Shown here piece after piece: positions 1 to 9,097 of a stretch of 64,000 bases of DNA. Source of the DNA: Rhizobium sp. CB3090 (GTDB taxonomy: Bacteria > Pseudomonadota > Alphaproteobacteria > Rhizobiales > Rhizobiaceae). The translations under genes were made by a program, and so were the position numbers. The stretch lies in assembly GCF_029714285.1 (NCBI RefSeq), contig NZ_CP121663.1, positions 434,001 to 498,000 on the forward strand, written 5' to 3'. Under the pieces are notes generated by a model. The model saw only the letters and a program-made list of their open reading frames with translations, made no database searches and was not told where the DNA came from. Within the stretch, counting starts at the first letter, position 1. The number at the start of each line of letters is the position of its first letter.

Positions 1-261
1 AGACCAGCTGTAATAGCCCCTACCGATTCCCGATTGGTTCGTCACAATAGCAGACGCATACCGGCTCTCCCGCACTGCGGAAACGGCCAACTTGCAACCT
101 TCAGTCAGGATGACACTCTGAGGATTTCCAATATAACCGGAATCCACAATCAATACGCCGTCTCGATCGAAAAATATGCAGGGCCTTTTGCTGATACCGG
201 ACGACCTGAATGATCGATAACAAAACCCGTTGTCTTCAATTGCCACAGAACGGAATGTCAC
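1..261 (-). CDS. gmhB: D-glycero-beta-D-manno-heptose-1,7-bisphosphate 7-phosphatase, partial (5' part)
   Basis: Only the first 87 codons lie in the window; the gene runs off the left edge. The translation holds the HAD-family nucleophile motif FFDRDGVL near residue 33 and, further on, VTNQSGIGRGYY, which is the characteristic GmhB/HisB-phosphatase segment. GmhB removes the 7-phosphate from heptose bisphosphate between the two HldE reactions in ADP-heptose synthesis. The likely start is GTG at 261-259, overlapping the hldE stop codon as GTGA, so translation is coupled to hldE. A roughly 25-residue N-terminal extension before the HAD motif is longer than in typical GmhB, so a later start is possible. 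Confidence 0.82.
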   Translation of the reverse strand, partial: MTFRSVAIEDNGFCYRSFRSSGISKRPCIFFDRDGVLIVDSGYIGNPQSVILTEGCKLAVSAVRESRYASAIVTNQSGIGRGYYSWS

Positions 262-1697
262 TGACGGAGACCACCACTTGCTCTCGCGGCGAGCGTTGTC
301 GTTGATTGCCCCTCGACAAGAGGGGCTAAGAGAACAGTCCCCCCGTTCGCCGTCACAACATCTGCGCCTACGATAAGCTTTCCGCGGTAGTCTTCACCTT
401 TTACCAACACGTCTGGCATCAACTGCTTGATCAAATCAAGTGGAGTGTCTTCACCAAATATCACAACCTCGCTAACACTACGCAGCGAAAGCAATACTCT
501 GCGACGTGCCATCTCGTTTTGCAAAGGGCGCGACGTCCCCTTTAGACGACGCACCGACGCGTCAGAGTTGATTGCAACAATAAGTTTATCACATTTCTGG
601 CGCGCAAACTCTAACAACGCGACGTGCCCCGGATGAACGAGATCAAAACAGCCGTTAGTAAAGCCAACTTTCAATCCCTTGCTGGCCCACGTTTCGCGTT
701 TTTTAATTAATCCGATGAGGGTTTGATTTTCGTCGGGAAATTGGACAGGTAAGAAAAACGTACTTTGGAGATCGTTTTGGCTGACGGTGGCAGTACCTAC
801 GCGAGATACTGCTATCCCAGCTGCGGCATTGGAAAGTCTGGCGGCTTGCGGTAGTGAAAACCCGGCAGCGATACCAACGGCAAGAGTGGCGACTACGGTA
901 TCGCCTGCTCCAGAAACATCAAAGACATCTATTGCTTGTGTCGGAATATGCAAATATTCATTATTGTCGAGCAAGGTCATACCGCGCTCCGACCGCGTGA
1001 GCAGGATTGCCGAGCCAGTGCGATCTGCCGCTGTCCGCATTGCCAGCTCTGCCTCGGCGTTTGTGAAACACCGCATTCCGGTGGCCGACGACAGTTCCTT
1101 TTGGTTCGGCGTGATAACGCTCGCGCCCTTATAAACTCGGAAATCAATGTTCTTTGGATCAACAATAATGGGCAAGCCACGCTCTTTGGCCATAGATATC
1201 AACTGTGATAGCAGCGCCGGCGAAAACAAGCCTTTTCCATAGTCGGAGATTACAACTATCGAATGGTCTGGCATTTCAGCCAAAATCGCATTCATTATCT
1301 CGCGTTCAATATCGACGGACACTTGGTCTGTTTTTTCGTTGTCCACCCTGGCAAGTTGATGAGTTCCGGCCATCAAGCGAGTCTTGCAGATGGTAGGCCT
1401 CTCCCTGTCGACAACTGCGCGGAACCGTACTCCCTGGGTTGCCAAAATAGAACCCAAATCACCAGCTTCTTTGTCATCTCCGACAACCGATATGATAGTT
1501 GCGCGGCTGCCTAGGCTAGCCACGTTGCATGCGACGTTGCCAGCTCCTCCGGCTCTATTAAAACTGGTTTTTTGATGCAGGACCGGAACAGGGGCTTCTG
1601 GCGAAATCCGCTCTACCGTTCCCAAGAAATAACGATCGAGTATTATGTCGCCTACAATTAAAATTTTGCGATCGTCAAAAAGAGACAAATCAAACAT
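258..1697 (-). CDS. hldE: Bifunctional heptose 7-phosphate kinase / heptose 1-phosphate adenylyltransferase
   Basis: The 479-residue protein has the usual HldE length and two-domain order. Residues 1 to about 315 form a PfkB/ribokinase-type kinase with the catalytic GAGDT at 263-267 and an N-terminal glycine-rich AGGAGNVA. Residues about 340-475 form a nucleotidyltransferase with TNGCFDLVHPGHV at 347-359, including the HxGH-type ATP site. The enzyme phosphorylates heptose 7-phosphate at C1 and, after GmhB acts, adenylylates heptose 1-phosphate in the cytoplasm. Its start overlaps the stop of the glycosyltransferase gene by 8 bases and its stop overlaps gmhB, so the three form one operon. Confidence 0.95.
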   Translation of the reverse strand: MFDLSLFDDRKILIVGDIILDRYFLGTVERISPEAPVPVLHQKTSFNRAGGAGNVACNVASLGSRATIISVVGDDKEAGDLGSILATQGVRFRAVVDRERPTICKTRLMAGTHQLARVDNEKTDQVSVDIEREIMNAILAEMPDHSIVVISDYGKGLFSPALLSQLISMAKERGLPIIVDPKNIDFRVYKGASVITPNQKELSSATGMRCFTNAEAELAMRTAADRTGSAILLTRSERGMTLLDNNEYLHIPTQAIDVFDVSGAGDTVVATLAVGIAAGFSLPQAARLSNAAAGIAVSRVGTATVSQNDLQSTFFLPVQFPDENQTLIGLIKKRETWASKGLKVGFTNGCFDLVHPGHVALLEFARQKCDKLIVAINSDASVRRLKGTSRPLQNEMARRRVLLSLRSVSEVVIFGEDTPLDLIKQLMPDVLVKGEDYRGKLIVGADVVTANGGTVLLAPLVEGQSTTTLAARASGGLRQ

Positions 1698-4125
1698 TGC
1701 GCTTTCTCATTATGGTACCGAGGCGAAATTTGCGTTTTACCGTCGGCGTGTTGAACTGCATCGACATTGTGGCGTCAACGTCTAAATCACCAAAAAAATT
1801 TAGCTTTAAGCGAACCTGGCCAGCTCTGTCACCGGGATCGATACGCACGTAAACGGGCCGGCTCACGTCCCCGCTGAACCACCAAGTTCTTGAAGAAGAA
1901 AACTCACCGACCTCATAGGCGATGCTGCGTTCCTCTGCGAACGCTTCTGACGCCTGCCGCCAGTATATGCGAAGAATTGTTTGCGGAGATGCGCTTGCAG
2001 TGATTGACGCACCAAATCGGTTCCCCCGAAGCACAAATGGCTTGAACTCTATCCTCGGGTCGATGGATTGAGAGCGACATATTATTTCATCGCTTTCGAA
2101 TAGAAGCGAGCAATCCGCCTGTTTCACAATCGCATCGGCGCCTGCGATCATCTTTAACGTTTGTGCGCTTCGCTCGGGCGGCGAGTTCCTCATCTGAAAC
2201 GAAGCCATTCGAGTATTTACATCAAGTAACTCAGAACGCATGCGCTTATTTTCAGCCTTCAATTGCGAAACCAAAGCATGTTCAGCGTGCTGCCCGTGGA
2301 GGGACGCCACCCTCTCAGTGAACTCATAAATTAGCTCGCTGACTTTGTGATTGGAAATTGCCGCCGAAAAGAGTCGCTTCGTCGGCGCTGGATGGAATTT
2401 TGTATATTCAATCAGCTTGGCCTGTTTTCGCTCGAGCAATCTCCTCAGACTTGACCAATCATACCTGCTATTATCTCGCATCCCCCGGATAGAAGCTTCA
2501 ATATCCTCTTGCGCTAAGTCGTAAGTGCATTGATCGTTCATCCGCATGCAGAAGGGAGCTCCCGGCTCAATCTGATCATGATAGCAGCCGATGCAATCCA
2601 AAGCGGCCACGATTGGCCAAACGGTGTTCTCATGTATTAAGCGAGTAAGCGGATTCACCGAACCAAAGAAGACAGCGCTCTTGACGCGCGTTATTTGCGC
2701 GACGTGGAAGGGAAATGAATCTATGCCGACGAAATATTTCGCGTTTGCAACTGTTGATATCAAGCTTGCGAGTTCAAGTTTGCCCTGCAAGTCAATAACT
2801 TGCCTGTTTTCCGAAACGAAGTAGTCGATCGGAACGCTCTCAGATTTTCCAACAATAACAATATCGCAGTCGAGCTCATGTAATAGAGACATTATTCGCT
2901 GCACTGTATGCAGGCTCGGACCGCGCCCGTGATGCCCACGTCTTACGAACTCCAAATGCACTACAGCATAGCTACGCCCTTGTAGAATCTCTGGCACGCC
3001 ATCCGCCAGTAAAGCTGCAATCTTCGACAATGTATCGGTATCGCAAAGCGGTATGCTGAGTGAGCCGGCCAGGAGTGGGTGTATGTTAATCGGAAGGGCA
3101 TAATTAGTGGTGCGTATAGAACGTACGCCGATAGGTTTGTATGGCTTTAAGCTGTCCTTCAGAAGATCAATGTCACGCATTGAAGTAATTCTTGCGTGAG
3201 CCGGGAGTACTAGCCGCGCGAGGTCAACATTACCAACATTGACGATAATGTTTTCGTGAACACTCGACGGTAAGCGCTCGTATTCTGCTCTAACATGCAA
3301 AAGAGCGCAGAGCATATCTCCGAGCCCATCACTATATAGATCGAATATCTCAAACTTCCCTATTACCCCGCTCTCCAGCGAAGCGCCCCATTTCGCAAAT
3401 AACCGTGCTCTGTTATGTTCCAAGATCGAAGACTTTTGATATGGTGGCAGAGAGTTGAATGATGTCGAACGAAAATGACGATGCGGAATGGGCATCCAAT
3501 CGATAGCGTAACCCATCTGCTGCGCCTTGAAAGAGAGGTCGGAATCCTCACCCATTGCCCAGGTGATTGATTCATCGAACATTCCGATCGCCTCGAAGAG
3601 GGCCCCTTTGGCCAAGAGAATCGATGCTTCAGCATAACGCAGAGAATGGGATCTATGGTCGTCCGGAAATGTTCCGTTTGCGAAGCTTGGATTAATGCTG
3701 GAAGGATTTGATATATCACCAAGTAGGGCCAAGTCCTCCCGAGAGCGCATGCGCATAATTGCGACCTTAATCCAATCTAGGCTTGGGAAATCCAAGTCAT
3801 CGTTGAGGATAAGCATGTAATCAGATCGGGAAGAAAGAAAATTCAGATTGTGGCCGCGACCAAACCCGCTGTTTTGACCTCCATCTAATATTTCGAAGGA
3901 GACGGGATAGTATATGGTATTGCACTCCCTTAAGTGTGCTTCCAGTTGATCTGTATTTAAGCTGGGGTTGTTCTTTCGAATTCGCACGCTGATCGCCAGA
4001 TCAAGATCAGCCGCTAGCGAAATAAGATGCTCTGGCAGGCTGTGAAGTAGGTTATTTATGCTCTCAGTGCCACTGAAAATGAGAATTGACACTAGAAGAG
4101 TTTCTTGGTTCTTGTGGTTTTTCAT
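1690..4125 (-). CDS. GT2-GT9 fusion glycosyltransferase (heptosyltransferase-like)
   Basis: This 811-residue protein reads as three parts. Residues 1-255 resemble a family 2 glycosyltransferase, with NDDLDF (108-113) as the metal/nucleotide-sugar acidic motif and GEDSD (192-196) as the catalytic-base region. Residues 258-600 resemble a GT9 heptosyltransferase: GLGD at 267-270, GIDSFPFHVA at 467-476 for nucleotide-sugar binding, and a cysteine cluster C511, C514, C526, C533 like the one in many heptosyltransferases. A short coiled coil follows near 630-660. The last 130 residues are a beta-rich segment of unknown role. Overlap with hldE, which supplies ADP-heptose, supports a heptose donor for the GT9 half; this is inference. 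Confidence 0.85.
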   Translation of the reverse strand: MKNHKNQETLLVSILIFSGTESINNLLHSLPEHLISLAADLDLAISVRIRKNNPSLNTDQLEAHLRECNTIYYPVSFEILDGGQNSGFGRGHNLNFLSSRSDYMLILNDDLDFPSLDWIKVAIMRMRSREDLALLGDISNPSSINPSFANGTFPDDHRSHSLRYAEASILLAKGALFEAIGMFDESITWAMGEDSDLSFKAQQMGYAIDWMPIPHRHFRSTSFNSLPPYQKSSILEHNRARLFAKWGASLESGVIGKFEIFDLYSDGLGDMLCALLHVRAEYERLPSSVHENIIVNVGNVDLARLVLPAHARITSMRDIDLLKDSLKPYKPIGVRSIRTTNYALPINIHPLLAGSLSIPLCDTDTLSKIAALLADGVPEILQGRSYAVVHLEFVRRGHHGRGPSLHTVQRIMSLLHELDCDIVIVGKSESVPIDYFVSENRQVIDLQGKLELASLISTVANAKYFVGIDSFPFHVAQITRVKSAVFFGSVNPLTRLIHENTVWPIVAALDCIGCYHDQIEPGAPFCMRMNDQCTYDLAQEDIEASIRGMRDNSRYDWSSLRRLLERKQAKLIEYTKFHPAPTKRLFSAAISNHKVSELIYEFTERVASLHGQHAEHALVSQLKAENKRMRSELLDVNTRMASFQMRNSPPERSAQTLKMIAGADAIVKQADCSLLFESDEIICRSQSIDPRIEFKPFVLRGNRFGASITASASPQTILRIYWRQASEAFAEERSIAYEVGEFSSSRTWWFSGDVSRPVYVRIDPGDRAGQVRLKLNFFGDLDVDATMSMQFNTPTVKRKFRLGTIMRKRNV

Positions 4126-4448
4126 GTTTCTTCCCGATTAGAATTCGTAGCTAAACTTCAGCGGCGAACATTGCCTAAAGGATTGACCAGCAAGTACCAC
4201 GATCCGGTGCATGCAACGCACGCCGGTGATATCTTTTCAGCAACCTTGTCGTTGAATATTCGCATCGTTAAATTCAAAATAGACATTGCTAAAATCTAAA
4301 ATGCAACATCCTATTGCACGCGAAAATCGCATTATTTCTATCGTTTTAAAACTACCTGGCGGAGAGTGGACATCTCCAATTACTCCACAGAAATAGGGTG
4401 ATCAAGCCACTTCGAAGGGAACTCAAGGAGAAAATAGGAACCGCGTTT
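4126..4448. other. AT-rich intergenic region
   Basis: This 323-base stretch separates two minus-strand genes and must hold the promoter of the glycosyltransferase-hldE-gmhB operon. On the minus strand there is a weak promoter-like pair, TTGCAT followed after about 19 bases by TATTTT, near 4270-4310. A plus-strand reading frame at 4105-4299 has no recognisable protein and is not called. Confidence 0.4.
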
Positions 4449-5168
4449 CTACGCGAGGTCCCATTGAGGCTTCGCAATCTTCTCAATTACGATTTCAAGC
4501 TCGTAGCATCCCATTGAATGCTGTTCCGGCCCGACGGTGTAGTCATAGTCCAAGTCATTGTCTTGTAGATGGCGCAACCGGTAGCTGTTGGGCTCGAGTG
4601 CCTCTTCAAACAACTGGAGCAGCTTGGCTGGCGTGAAAAAATGTGCGTGAAAAGGGTTAAAAGCAGACGGCAAAAATTTGCGCTTCTCGTAGAGGTACTG
4701 ATGCGCGGTGAAGCAAACTAGAAACCCGCCCACTTTCAACACTCTGAACCATTCTTGGATTGTAGAATGTGGATGCATCACCATTTCGAGCAGATGGCTT
4801 GATGAAACCGTATCGACACTCTCTCCTCCATATGAAAGCGAGTTTCGACTCATCCCCGGCAGCCCCCAATCAATGCGTACAGCATGCTTAACTATCGCCA
4901 AACCCAAGGGGTTATCCTCATTTGAATAATCGATATCCAGAACAGTCCCACCATTGAAATATTTTTCAAAAAAGCCGCTCGCGACTTTTTCATTGTAAGA
5001 CTTTGAAATCTCGCCACGCCCCGGATTCCAAAGCGCTGAAAATCTATCTGCGTTGTCGTACGCTTCCCTCGCGGCTTCCAACACTTTCTCACGATCAACC
5101 AATCTTCGATCGGAAATTAATTTCTGCAAACCGCTTGCTTCGACTTCCATCAATGATTCTCCGTTCAA
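4449..5168 (-). CDS. Class I SAM-dependent methyltransferase
   Basis: The 239-residue product has the Methyltransf_11-type fold order: a first strand GGTVLDID near residue 73, an acidic strand-4 region VDTVSSSHLLEMVMHP, and VLKVGGFLVCFTA for strand 5. The glycine-rich SAM loop after motif I is degenerate (DIDYSNEDN instead of GxGxG), so the binding site is atypical or activity may be reduced. Lying between the heptose operon and a divergent second methyltransferase, it probably methylates a sugar or polysaccharide precursor; the substrate is not visible from sequence. Its ATG is 172 bases from the divergent gene. Confidence 0.75.
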   Translation of the reverse strand: MNGESLMEVEASGLQKLISDRRLVDREKVLEAAREAYDNADRFSALWNPGRGEISKSYNEKVASGFFEKYFNGGTVLDIDYSNEDNPLGLAIVKHAVRIDWGLPGMSRNSLSYGGESVDTVSSSHLLEMVMHPHSTIQEWFRVLKVGGFLVCFTAHQYLYEKRKFLPSAFNPFHAHFFTPAKLLQLFEEALEPNSYRLRHLQDNDLDYDYTVGPEQHSMGCYELEIVIEKIAKPQWDLA

Positions 5169-5340
5169 AAAGATCGCTGTGGCGGAGCCACGCCAGAGCG
5201 CTTGCTACGGATAGATTAAGCCTAAAGTCGCACGAACGAGTCAAGCAGCGATAACAGGCACGAGATATCGGGCGGTTGCATTTCTGAAGCCTGCGGGCTA
5301 CGTATCCTCAACTCTCTTCTATATATTTTAGGCGCTGGCT

Positions 5341-6144
5341 ATGGATGATCAACGGATTACCTTTTGCTGCAATGTCTGCGGTTTTTCCAATGACTTGTCG
5401 ACAGCTGCCATTCATCGCGAGATGTTGAATTGCGTGGAGTGCGGTAGCTGCGCGCGTTTCCGCGGTGTCGTGAAGGCGGTGCAGCAATTCGTATTTAAGG
5501 ACGCCACTCGTCCCCTTAACATTCAACCGCCAATCCCAAACATACGCGGTATCGGTATGTCGGATTGGAGAGGCTACGCCGACGAGTTTTCTAGAATATG
5601 TGATTTCCAAAATACGTATTATCACATGGAGCCGTTCTTGGACGTGACTGATGCGATCAGTTCGACAAACTATACGGATTTAGACTTCGTGGTATGCTCA
5701 GAAGTATTGGAACACGTGCTTGGCCCCGTCACGAATTCGCTTCAGAATATTTTCGGCATGTTAAAATCCGGCGGGATTCTAGTGCTAACGGTACCATCTC
5801 TTGAAGGATACGAGACGATTGAACATTACCCGCACCTCCAGTCCTTTGAAATCGTACATACGGGGGGCTTATATTCGATCGTCAATAGACGACCGGACGG
5901 CGCTATAGAGCACTATGTCAATCCGGCATTCCACGGCGGACCGGGCACGGTGCTCGAAATGAGAATCTTTGGTGAAGGCGATCTTTTGTCAATGCTACGA
6001 CATGTTGGCTTTGACGAAATTCTTGACCTTCCTGCCAACGATCGTGAATGCGGCTATTTATGGGAGGGGAGTGTTGAGAGTCCTTTATGGAGAGGCAGGC
6101 GCTCCAAATCACATGTTTTGGTCTGTCGGAAGCCCTCTATCTAG
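5341..6144 (+). CDS. Zinc-ribbon class I methyltransferase
   Basis: The 267-residue product begins with a cysteine-rich N-terminus (CCNVCG near residue 9, CVECGSC near residue 31) that looks like a zinc ribbon. A class I methyltransferase domain follows, with SEVLEHV near residue 121 and LKSGGILVLTVPS for strand 5. Proteins of this layout are common in O-antigen and capsule clusters, where they methylate nucleotide sugars or glycan ends. It is divergent from the 4449-5168 methyltransferase and is the last intact gene before the insertion-sequence nest. Function beyond methyl transfer is inference. Confidence 0.75.
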   Translation: MDDQRITFCCNVCGFSNDLSTAAIHREMLNCVECGSCARFRGVVKAVQQFVFKDATRPLNIQPPIPNIRGIGMSDWRGYADEFSRICDFQNTYYHMEPFLDVTDAISSTNYTDLDFVVCSEVLEHVLGPVTNSLQNIFGMLKSGGILVLTVPSLEGYETIEHYPHLQSFEIVHTGGLYSIVNRRPDGAIEHYVNPAFHGGPGTVLEMRIFGEGDLLSMLRHVGFDEILDLPANDRECGYLWEGSVESPLWRGRRSKSHVLVCRKPSI

Positions 6145-6346
6145 TCGCCAGATTTTCTGCTACGAAAATTGCCACAAGTATCTCTGCTCTTCGCAACTTA
6201 ATTTAAGGCTTTCGTTCGCACGATTGAACGGCCAACGTCTTGATCGGCTGATGTAAACCGCCCCGTCTCCGGCACACTTGCACTGACCTGCCACGGGTAA
6301 TTTCCTCCAGATTGCATTAGAGTCCGGCCCATCAAAGGACGGACGA

Positions 6347-6631
6347 ATGAAGAAGCAGAGATTTACTGAAGAGCAGATTATTGCGGTGCTGAAGGAGCAG
6401 GAGGCTGGCGCGAAGGTGGCCGACCTCTGCCGCAAGCATGGGATTTCGGACGCGACATTTTACAATTGGAAAGCCAAATACGGCGGCATGGAGATTTCCG
6501 AGGCGAAGCGCCTGAAGGCTCTCGAAGAAGAGAACGCCAAGCTGAAGAAGTTGCTCGCCGAGCAGATGCTGGATGCTGCTGCACTCCGCGAGCTTCTTGC
6601 AAAAAATGGTAGGGCCCGCCGCCAAGCGTGA
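6347..6631 (+). CDS. IS3-family transposase OrfA
   Basis: A 94-residue helix-turn-helix protein (HTH_8 type) opening with MKKQRFTEEQIIAVLKE, with the second helix region CRKHGISDATFYNWK and a leucine-zipper tail with repeated leucines (ALEEENAKLKKLLAEQ). It binds the element ends. A ribosome site AAGGA lies before the ATG. At its end the A6 run at 6601-6606 brings it to orfB; orfB lies +1 relative to orfA rather than in the -1 frame usual for IS3, so either orfB restarts at the ATG or the A-run has lost or gained bases. Confidence 0.85.
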   Translation: MKKQRFTEEQIIAVLKEQEAGAKVADLCRKHGISDATFYNWKAKYGGMEISEAKRLKALEEENAKLKKLLAEQMLDAAALRELLAKNGRARRQA

Positions 6632-7534
6632 AGCCGTCGCGCATCTGAAGGCCGTCATGGGCCTCTCGGAGCGGCGGGCCTGCCAGATCATATCGGCTGA
6701 CCGGAAGATGGTGCGGTATCGGTCACGCCGTCCGTCAGAGGCCGAACTGCGGACAAGACTGCGCGACCTCGCCAACGAGCGGCGGCGTTTCGGCTACCGG
6801 CGACTGTTTGTCCTGCTCAGGCGGGAGGGAGAGCCGTCCGGTGTCAACCGCGTCTACCGGCTATACCGAGAGGAAGGCCTGTCGGTTCGCAAGAGGAAGG
6901 CCAGGCGGCGTGCCGTCGGAACGCGTGCGCCGATACTCGTCGAAGCCAAGGCCAATGCCCGTTGGTCGCTGGATTTCGTGCACGATCAGTTCGCCTGCGG
7001 AAGAAGATTTCGTGTGCTCAACATTGTTGATGACGTGACGCGCGAATGCCTGGCGGCGATCCCGGACACCTCGATCTCCGGCCGTCGTGTTGCTCGCGAA
7101 TTGACGGCGCTCCTCGAGCGGCGAGGCAAACCCGGCATGATTGTCTCCGACCACGGCACGGAATTCACGTCGAACGCGATCCTCGCTTGGTCAAAGGAGC
7201 ACAAGGTCGAGTGGCACCACATCGCACCGGGAAAGCCCATGCAGACGGCTATATTGAATCCTTCAACGGACGGATGCGCGACGAGCTGCTGAACGAAAGC
7301 CTGTTCTTCGGTCTCGATCATGCCCGCAACGCCATCGCCGAATGGGCGCACGATTATAATCATTCCCGGCCGCACTCATCGCTCGGATATCAGACCCCGG
7401 CCAGCTATGCCGGAACCATTGCCGCAACCGGCTTCAACGCTGCGCAAGATGAAGGCTACGCGTTTCCGCCGGTTGCTCCCACCGCGCCAAGTGGCGTATC
7501 GAAAACCGCCGGGGCTCTAATCGCCGTTGGATGA
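6606..7534 (+). pseudogene. IS3-family transposase OrfB, frameshifted
   Basis: The rve-type DDE integrase reads from MVGPAAKREAV through the first two catalytic aspartates (LDFVHD, VSDHGTEF). It then loses frame near base 7245: GGAAAGCCCATGCAGACGGC appears to lack one A compared with the family sequence PMQNGYIESFNGR. The third catalytic residue (the E in IESFNGRMRDE) continues in the next frame to 7534. The protein therefore ends early at 7292 without its catalytic glutamate. A sequencing error is the alternative explanation. Confidence 0.8.
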
Positions 7535-7659
7535 AAGTTCAGTGGCATGTATGGACGCGTGGCAAGGGGCAAGTTGGTGTTTCTGACGGATTGGTCGGGT
7601 GCAGGCATGTATTCGGCCTTTGAATGCGGCGTGTTCATGCCGCTGGCCCTGATGTAGTC

Positions 7660-8960
7660 CGCGGATCGGATCCCAGACAGGTCAACGCGCTTTCAAGCGG
7701 CACCCACTGATCGGGTTTGTCCGATCCCGGCTCGACCGTTCGCCATCACGCCATCAGCACCTCACCAGTTTCTGCATCCTCTGTGAGCATTCAAACGGCG
7801 GCGGTCGCCTCAAAGCGCCTGCCCGTCGTCATCAACGCCCAGACGATCCGCGCCATCTTGTTTGCCAAAGCAACAGCGACGACGTTGTACGGCTTCTTCG
7901 CCAGAAGCTCGGCAGCCCAACGCGTCGGCGCCGTTTTGCCGTTCCGGCTGAAGCGGAGGACCGCGTGCGCCCCGACGACGAGAAGCCGGCGGAGATAAGG
8001 GTCGCCTTGTTTGCTGATCCTTCCGAGGCGGTCCTTGCCACCCGATGAGTTTTGCCGCGGCACCAGGCCTATCCATGCCGCCAGTTGTCGGCCGGATTTG
8101 AAGAGCGACGCGTCGGTCACCGTTGCGGCAATTGCGCTGGCAGTGATCGGGCCAATTCCAGGGATCGCCTCAAGGCGGCGGCTCAGTTCGTTCGAGCGAT
8201 GCCAAGCATGAATTTGGCGATCCAACTCGCTGACCTTCTCGTGCACCTCCCGCAACTGCCCGATCAGTGGAAGAAGCGCGGACCGCGCAAGCGGCGGGAT
8301 CAGATCGTGATCATCGTCGTCGACCAACGCCATCAGCATTCCGACGCCGGCAAGGCCCTGTCGCGTTACGATGCCGAACTCCGCCAAGTGGCCGCGAAAG
8401 GCGTTCACCAGCATTGTCCGCTGCCGGATCAAAAGCTCGCGGACCCGATGCAGCATCAGCACGCCCTGTTGCTCCTCGCTCTTCACTGGAACAAAGCGCA
8501 TCGTCGGCCGCGTCACCGCCTCGCAAATCGCCTCAGCATCCGTGGCGTCATTCTTCTGCCGCTTCACGTATGGCTTGACGTAAGATGCCGGCATCAGCCG
8601 AACCTCGTGACCCAGCGCCATAAGAACCCGAGCCCAGTGGTGTCCAGTCGCGCATGCCTCGATTCCGATCAGGCATGGCGGCAATGCTTTGAAGAATCCA
8701 ACGACATCGTCGCGGCGCAGCTTGCGGCGGCACACGATCGCGCCAGCACCATTGATCCCGTGAACCTGAAATACATGCTTGGCGATATCCAGACCAATTA
8801 TGGTAATCTTCTCCATGGACGGCTCTCCCTTATGTGACTTTCGACAGCCACACTTTGGCACATTGCGATGCCGGGAGCGGAGGCCGTCCACCACATCAGG
8901 TCAGTTCAAATCACCCATTGCTTAATTCTCCTGCTTCCAAACAAGAGAATCAAAACTCCA
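7660..8960 (-). mobile_element. IS110-family element (limits approximate)
   Basis: The coordinates enclose the IS110 transposase gene plus flanking non-coding DNA on both sides; the real ends were not determined because this family lacks conventional inverted repeats. The downstream flank contains two short hairpins (CGCTT/AAGCG at 7688-7699 and GATCGG/CCGATC at 7709-7726). One flank should encode the structured guide (bridge) RNA that IS110 recombinases use, according to recent work on the family. Confidence 0.45.
7791..8816 (-). CDS. IS110-family transposase
   Basis: The 341-residue protein has the DEDD RuvC-like N-terminal domain (first Asp in GLDIAKHVFQVHG at residue 10, a Glu in GIEACATGHHW, and Asp residues in KNDATDAEAI). 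Its C-terminal transposase_20 domain has a helix-hairpin-helix segment LEAIPGIGPITASAIA, then WIGLVPRQNSSGGKDRLG with the expected serine. The ATG at 8816 was preferred over an upstream in-frame start because GGGAGAG precedes it and homologues begin MEKITIIGLD. The frame is intact, so it may be active. Confidence 0.9.
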   Translation of the reverse strand: MEKITIIGLDIAKHVFQVHGINGAGAIVCRRKLRRDDVVGFFKALPPCLIGIEACATGHHWARVLMALGHEVRLMPASYVKPYVKRQKNDATDAEAICEAVTRPTMRFVPVKSEEQQGVLMLHRVRELLIRQRTMLVNAFRGHLAEFGIVTRQGLAGVGMLMALVDDDDHDLIPPLARSALLPLIGQLREVHEKVSELDRQIHAWHRSNELSRRLEAIPGIGPITASAIAATVTDASLFKSGRQLAAWIGLVPRQNSSGGKDRLGRISKQGDPYLRRLLVVGAHAVLRFSRNGKTAPTRWAAELLAKKPYNVVAVALANKMARIVWALMTTGRRFEATAAV

Positions 8961-9097
8961 TCCCATAGGCAATTCTAAATGTGTGAATGCCATAGCCCGA
9001 ATGGTTGGAGGCTAAAACGCAATTCGCCGTCGTCTTCGGCGAAAGGTTCCTCAACTGATGACGAACCGGCCTCACGCACAGAATTCCTGACAGTCCG

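Larger units (their letters stand above)
6281..7544 (+). mobile_element. IS3-family insertion sequence, defective
   Basis: The element carries an IS3-type orfA and a broken orfB on the plus strand. Imperfect inverted ends can be aligned: CACTGACCTGCC at 6281-6292 and the complement of ATGAAAGTTCAGTG at 7531-7544, with a shared GATTAGAG block just inside each end. The span of about 1.26 kb fits the family. No clear 3-4 bp target duplication was found, and the exact ends are approximate. Confidence 0.7.

Noticed and set aside
4105..4299. A 64-codon plus-strand frame opposite the glycosyltransferase start
   Set aside because: It lies antisense to the promoter region and has no features of a real protein.
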